This document shows positions 13,490-14,047 of a DNA stretch of 14,047 nucleotides, one piece after another; positions within the stretch are counted from its first letter, which is position 1; each line of letters starts with the position of its first letter. The notes under the pieces are model-generated. The model did no database searches. It was not told where the DNA came from and worked only from the letters and a program-made list of their open reading frames with translations. Origin of the DNA: Chloroflexota bacterium. Lineage in GTDB: Bacteria > Chloroflexota > Anaerolineae > Promineifilales > Promineifilaceae. The stretch spans positions 1 through 14,047 of the forward strand of contig JAJRTP010000239.1 in assembly GCA_024278255.1 (NCBI GenBank), given 5' to 3'. Made by a program: the position numbers and the translations under genes.

Positions 13490-14011
13490 TCAAGGTTGGA
13501 AGGGGTCTGAAGGGGTGAGCGGCTGCGGCGGGGCCTGATCCCAGGCGATGAAGCCCTGGCAAGCGGTGATGGCTTGCTCGGCGTCTTCTTTTTGCAGGCC
13601 GAGATAGTGGATAATGCCCGTCGTCTCCTGGGCTGGATTGATGACCGGTTCGGGCAGGTAGGTGGGGGAAAAGGCGTCCAGGCTTAAACCTTGCAGGCGC
13701 AGGTAAATGGGGCCGGGCTGGGGGGCTTGATTGGCGGAAACCTCAAAGGTATTCCAGGGGGTACCGAAATTTAAGTCGGCCAGTTCGTCGGGGCATTCCA
13801 GCCGGAAGGCGTAGCGGTGGATGCCTTCGCCCTGGTCCCAGAAACCCGGGGGAAATTCGTGGCTGTAGCTGATGGCCCAGTCGCCGCTCTCTGCACTGTC
13901 TGAGGGGGGCACGGCCGTAGGCAAATCAGGAAACAAAACGGGTTCAGGCGTGGCGGTACTCGCACCGCATCCCACCAAAAACAAAACGATTACAATGAGC
14001 CAATATCTCAT
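13490..14011 (-). CDS. Small lipoprotein of unknown function
   Basis: I do not recognise the family. From the ATG at 14011 the product has 173 residues: MRYWLIVIVLFLVGC is a clear lipoprotein signal with lipobox Cys15, followed by a Pro/Thr/Ala-rich linker (about 16-40) and a folded-looking domain with several aromatic stretches (YSHEFPPGFW, HRYAFRLECPDEL, GPIYLRLQGLSL) and a C-terminal Pro-rich end. Two further cysteines in the mature part (in LECPDEL and ITACQGF) could form a disulfide outside the cell. An alternative TTG start at 14017, two codons earlier, is better spaced from a GGAG (5 nt, against 11 nt for the ATG), so the start is uncertain. It precedes the hydrolase lipoprotein on the same strand and may act at the cell surface with it. 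One ACGGCCGT (13911-13918) lies inside. Confidence 0.72.
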   Translation of the reverse strand: MRYWLIVIVLFLVGCGASTATPEPVLFPDLPTAVPPSDSAESGDWAISYSHEFPPGFWDQGEGIHRYAFRLECPDELADLNFGTPWNTFEVSANQAPQPGPIYLRLQGLSLDAFSPTYLPEPVINPAQETTGIIHYLGLQKEDAEQAITACQGFIAWDQAPPQPLTPSDPFQP

Positions 14012-14047
14012 TATCAATCACTCTCCCGGCGTAAAAAACTGATAGCG

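Noticed and set aside
1..14047. CRISPR array, tRNA, rRNA, insertion sequence or phage genes
   Set aside because: No regularly spaced 20-40 bp repeats, cloverleaf sequences, transposase or phage proteins were seen; the short tandem units have no spacers.

Overview
The window looks like chromosomal DNA from a Chloroflexota bacterium, probably of the Anaerolineae type. Three things suggest this. Lipoprotein solute-binding proteins carry VEVTR-VVTET linkers. Surface lipoproteins and an oligopeptide-type ABC transporter are prominent. The octamer ACGGCCGT occurs 21 times in 14 kb. The taxonomic call is inference; no rRNA or other marker gene is present.

Left region (1-5544, all + strand). It opens with the 3' end of a VapC-like PIN-domain toxin gene, whose stop overlaps the start of mutY (A/G-specific adenine glycosylase with Fe-S cluster cysteines and an almost complete Nudix box). 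A block of short tandem repeats follows. Next comes a TPR-repeat protein gene with no Shine-Dalgarno but with a promoter placed so that transcription would start at its ATG. A hairpin of heptamer repeats follows, then a gene for a HExxH protein resembling the DUF4157/eCIS-core family. The last gene here encodes a family 5 solute-binding lipoprotein with no transporter genes directly beside it.

Central region (5545-12622, + strand). A consensus TTGACA-16 bp-TATAAT promoter precedes a leader of about 350 nt. This leader has an orphan 11-nt Shine-Dalgarno match, tandem 14-nt units that can form small hairpins, and a 15-bp palindrome. It runs into a complete ABC importer operon of the dipeptide/oligopeptide/nickel (DppABCDF) type: binding lipoprotein, stem-loop, two permeases, a long heptamer-repeat hairpin, two ATPases (TGATG overlap), and a strong intrinsic terminator. 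The first permease has an apparent insertion of about 65 residues with two extra membrane segments. Substrate specificity cannot be read from the sequence.

Right region (12621-14047, - strand). Two lipoprotein genes converge on the operon terminator: a short unknown lipoprotein, then an alpha/beta hydrolase lipoprotein. Between them lies a perfect 35-bp palindrome.

The genes are mostly housekeeping or nutrient uptake. The unusual material is non-coding: a HIP1-like octamer dense in the left half and absent from most of the ABC operon, three unrelated 7-bp-period repeat arrays in gene gaps, and the structured operon leader.
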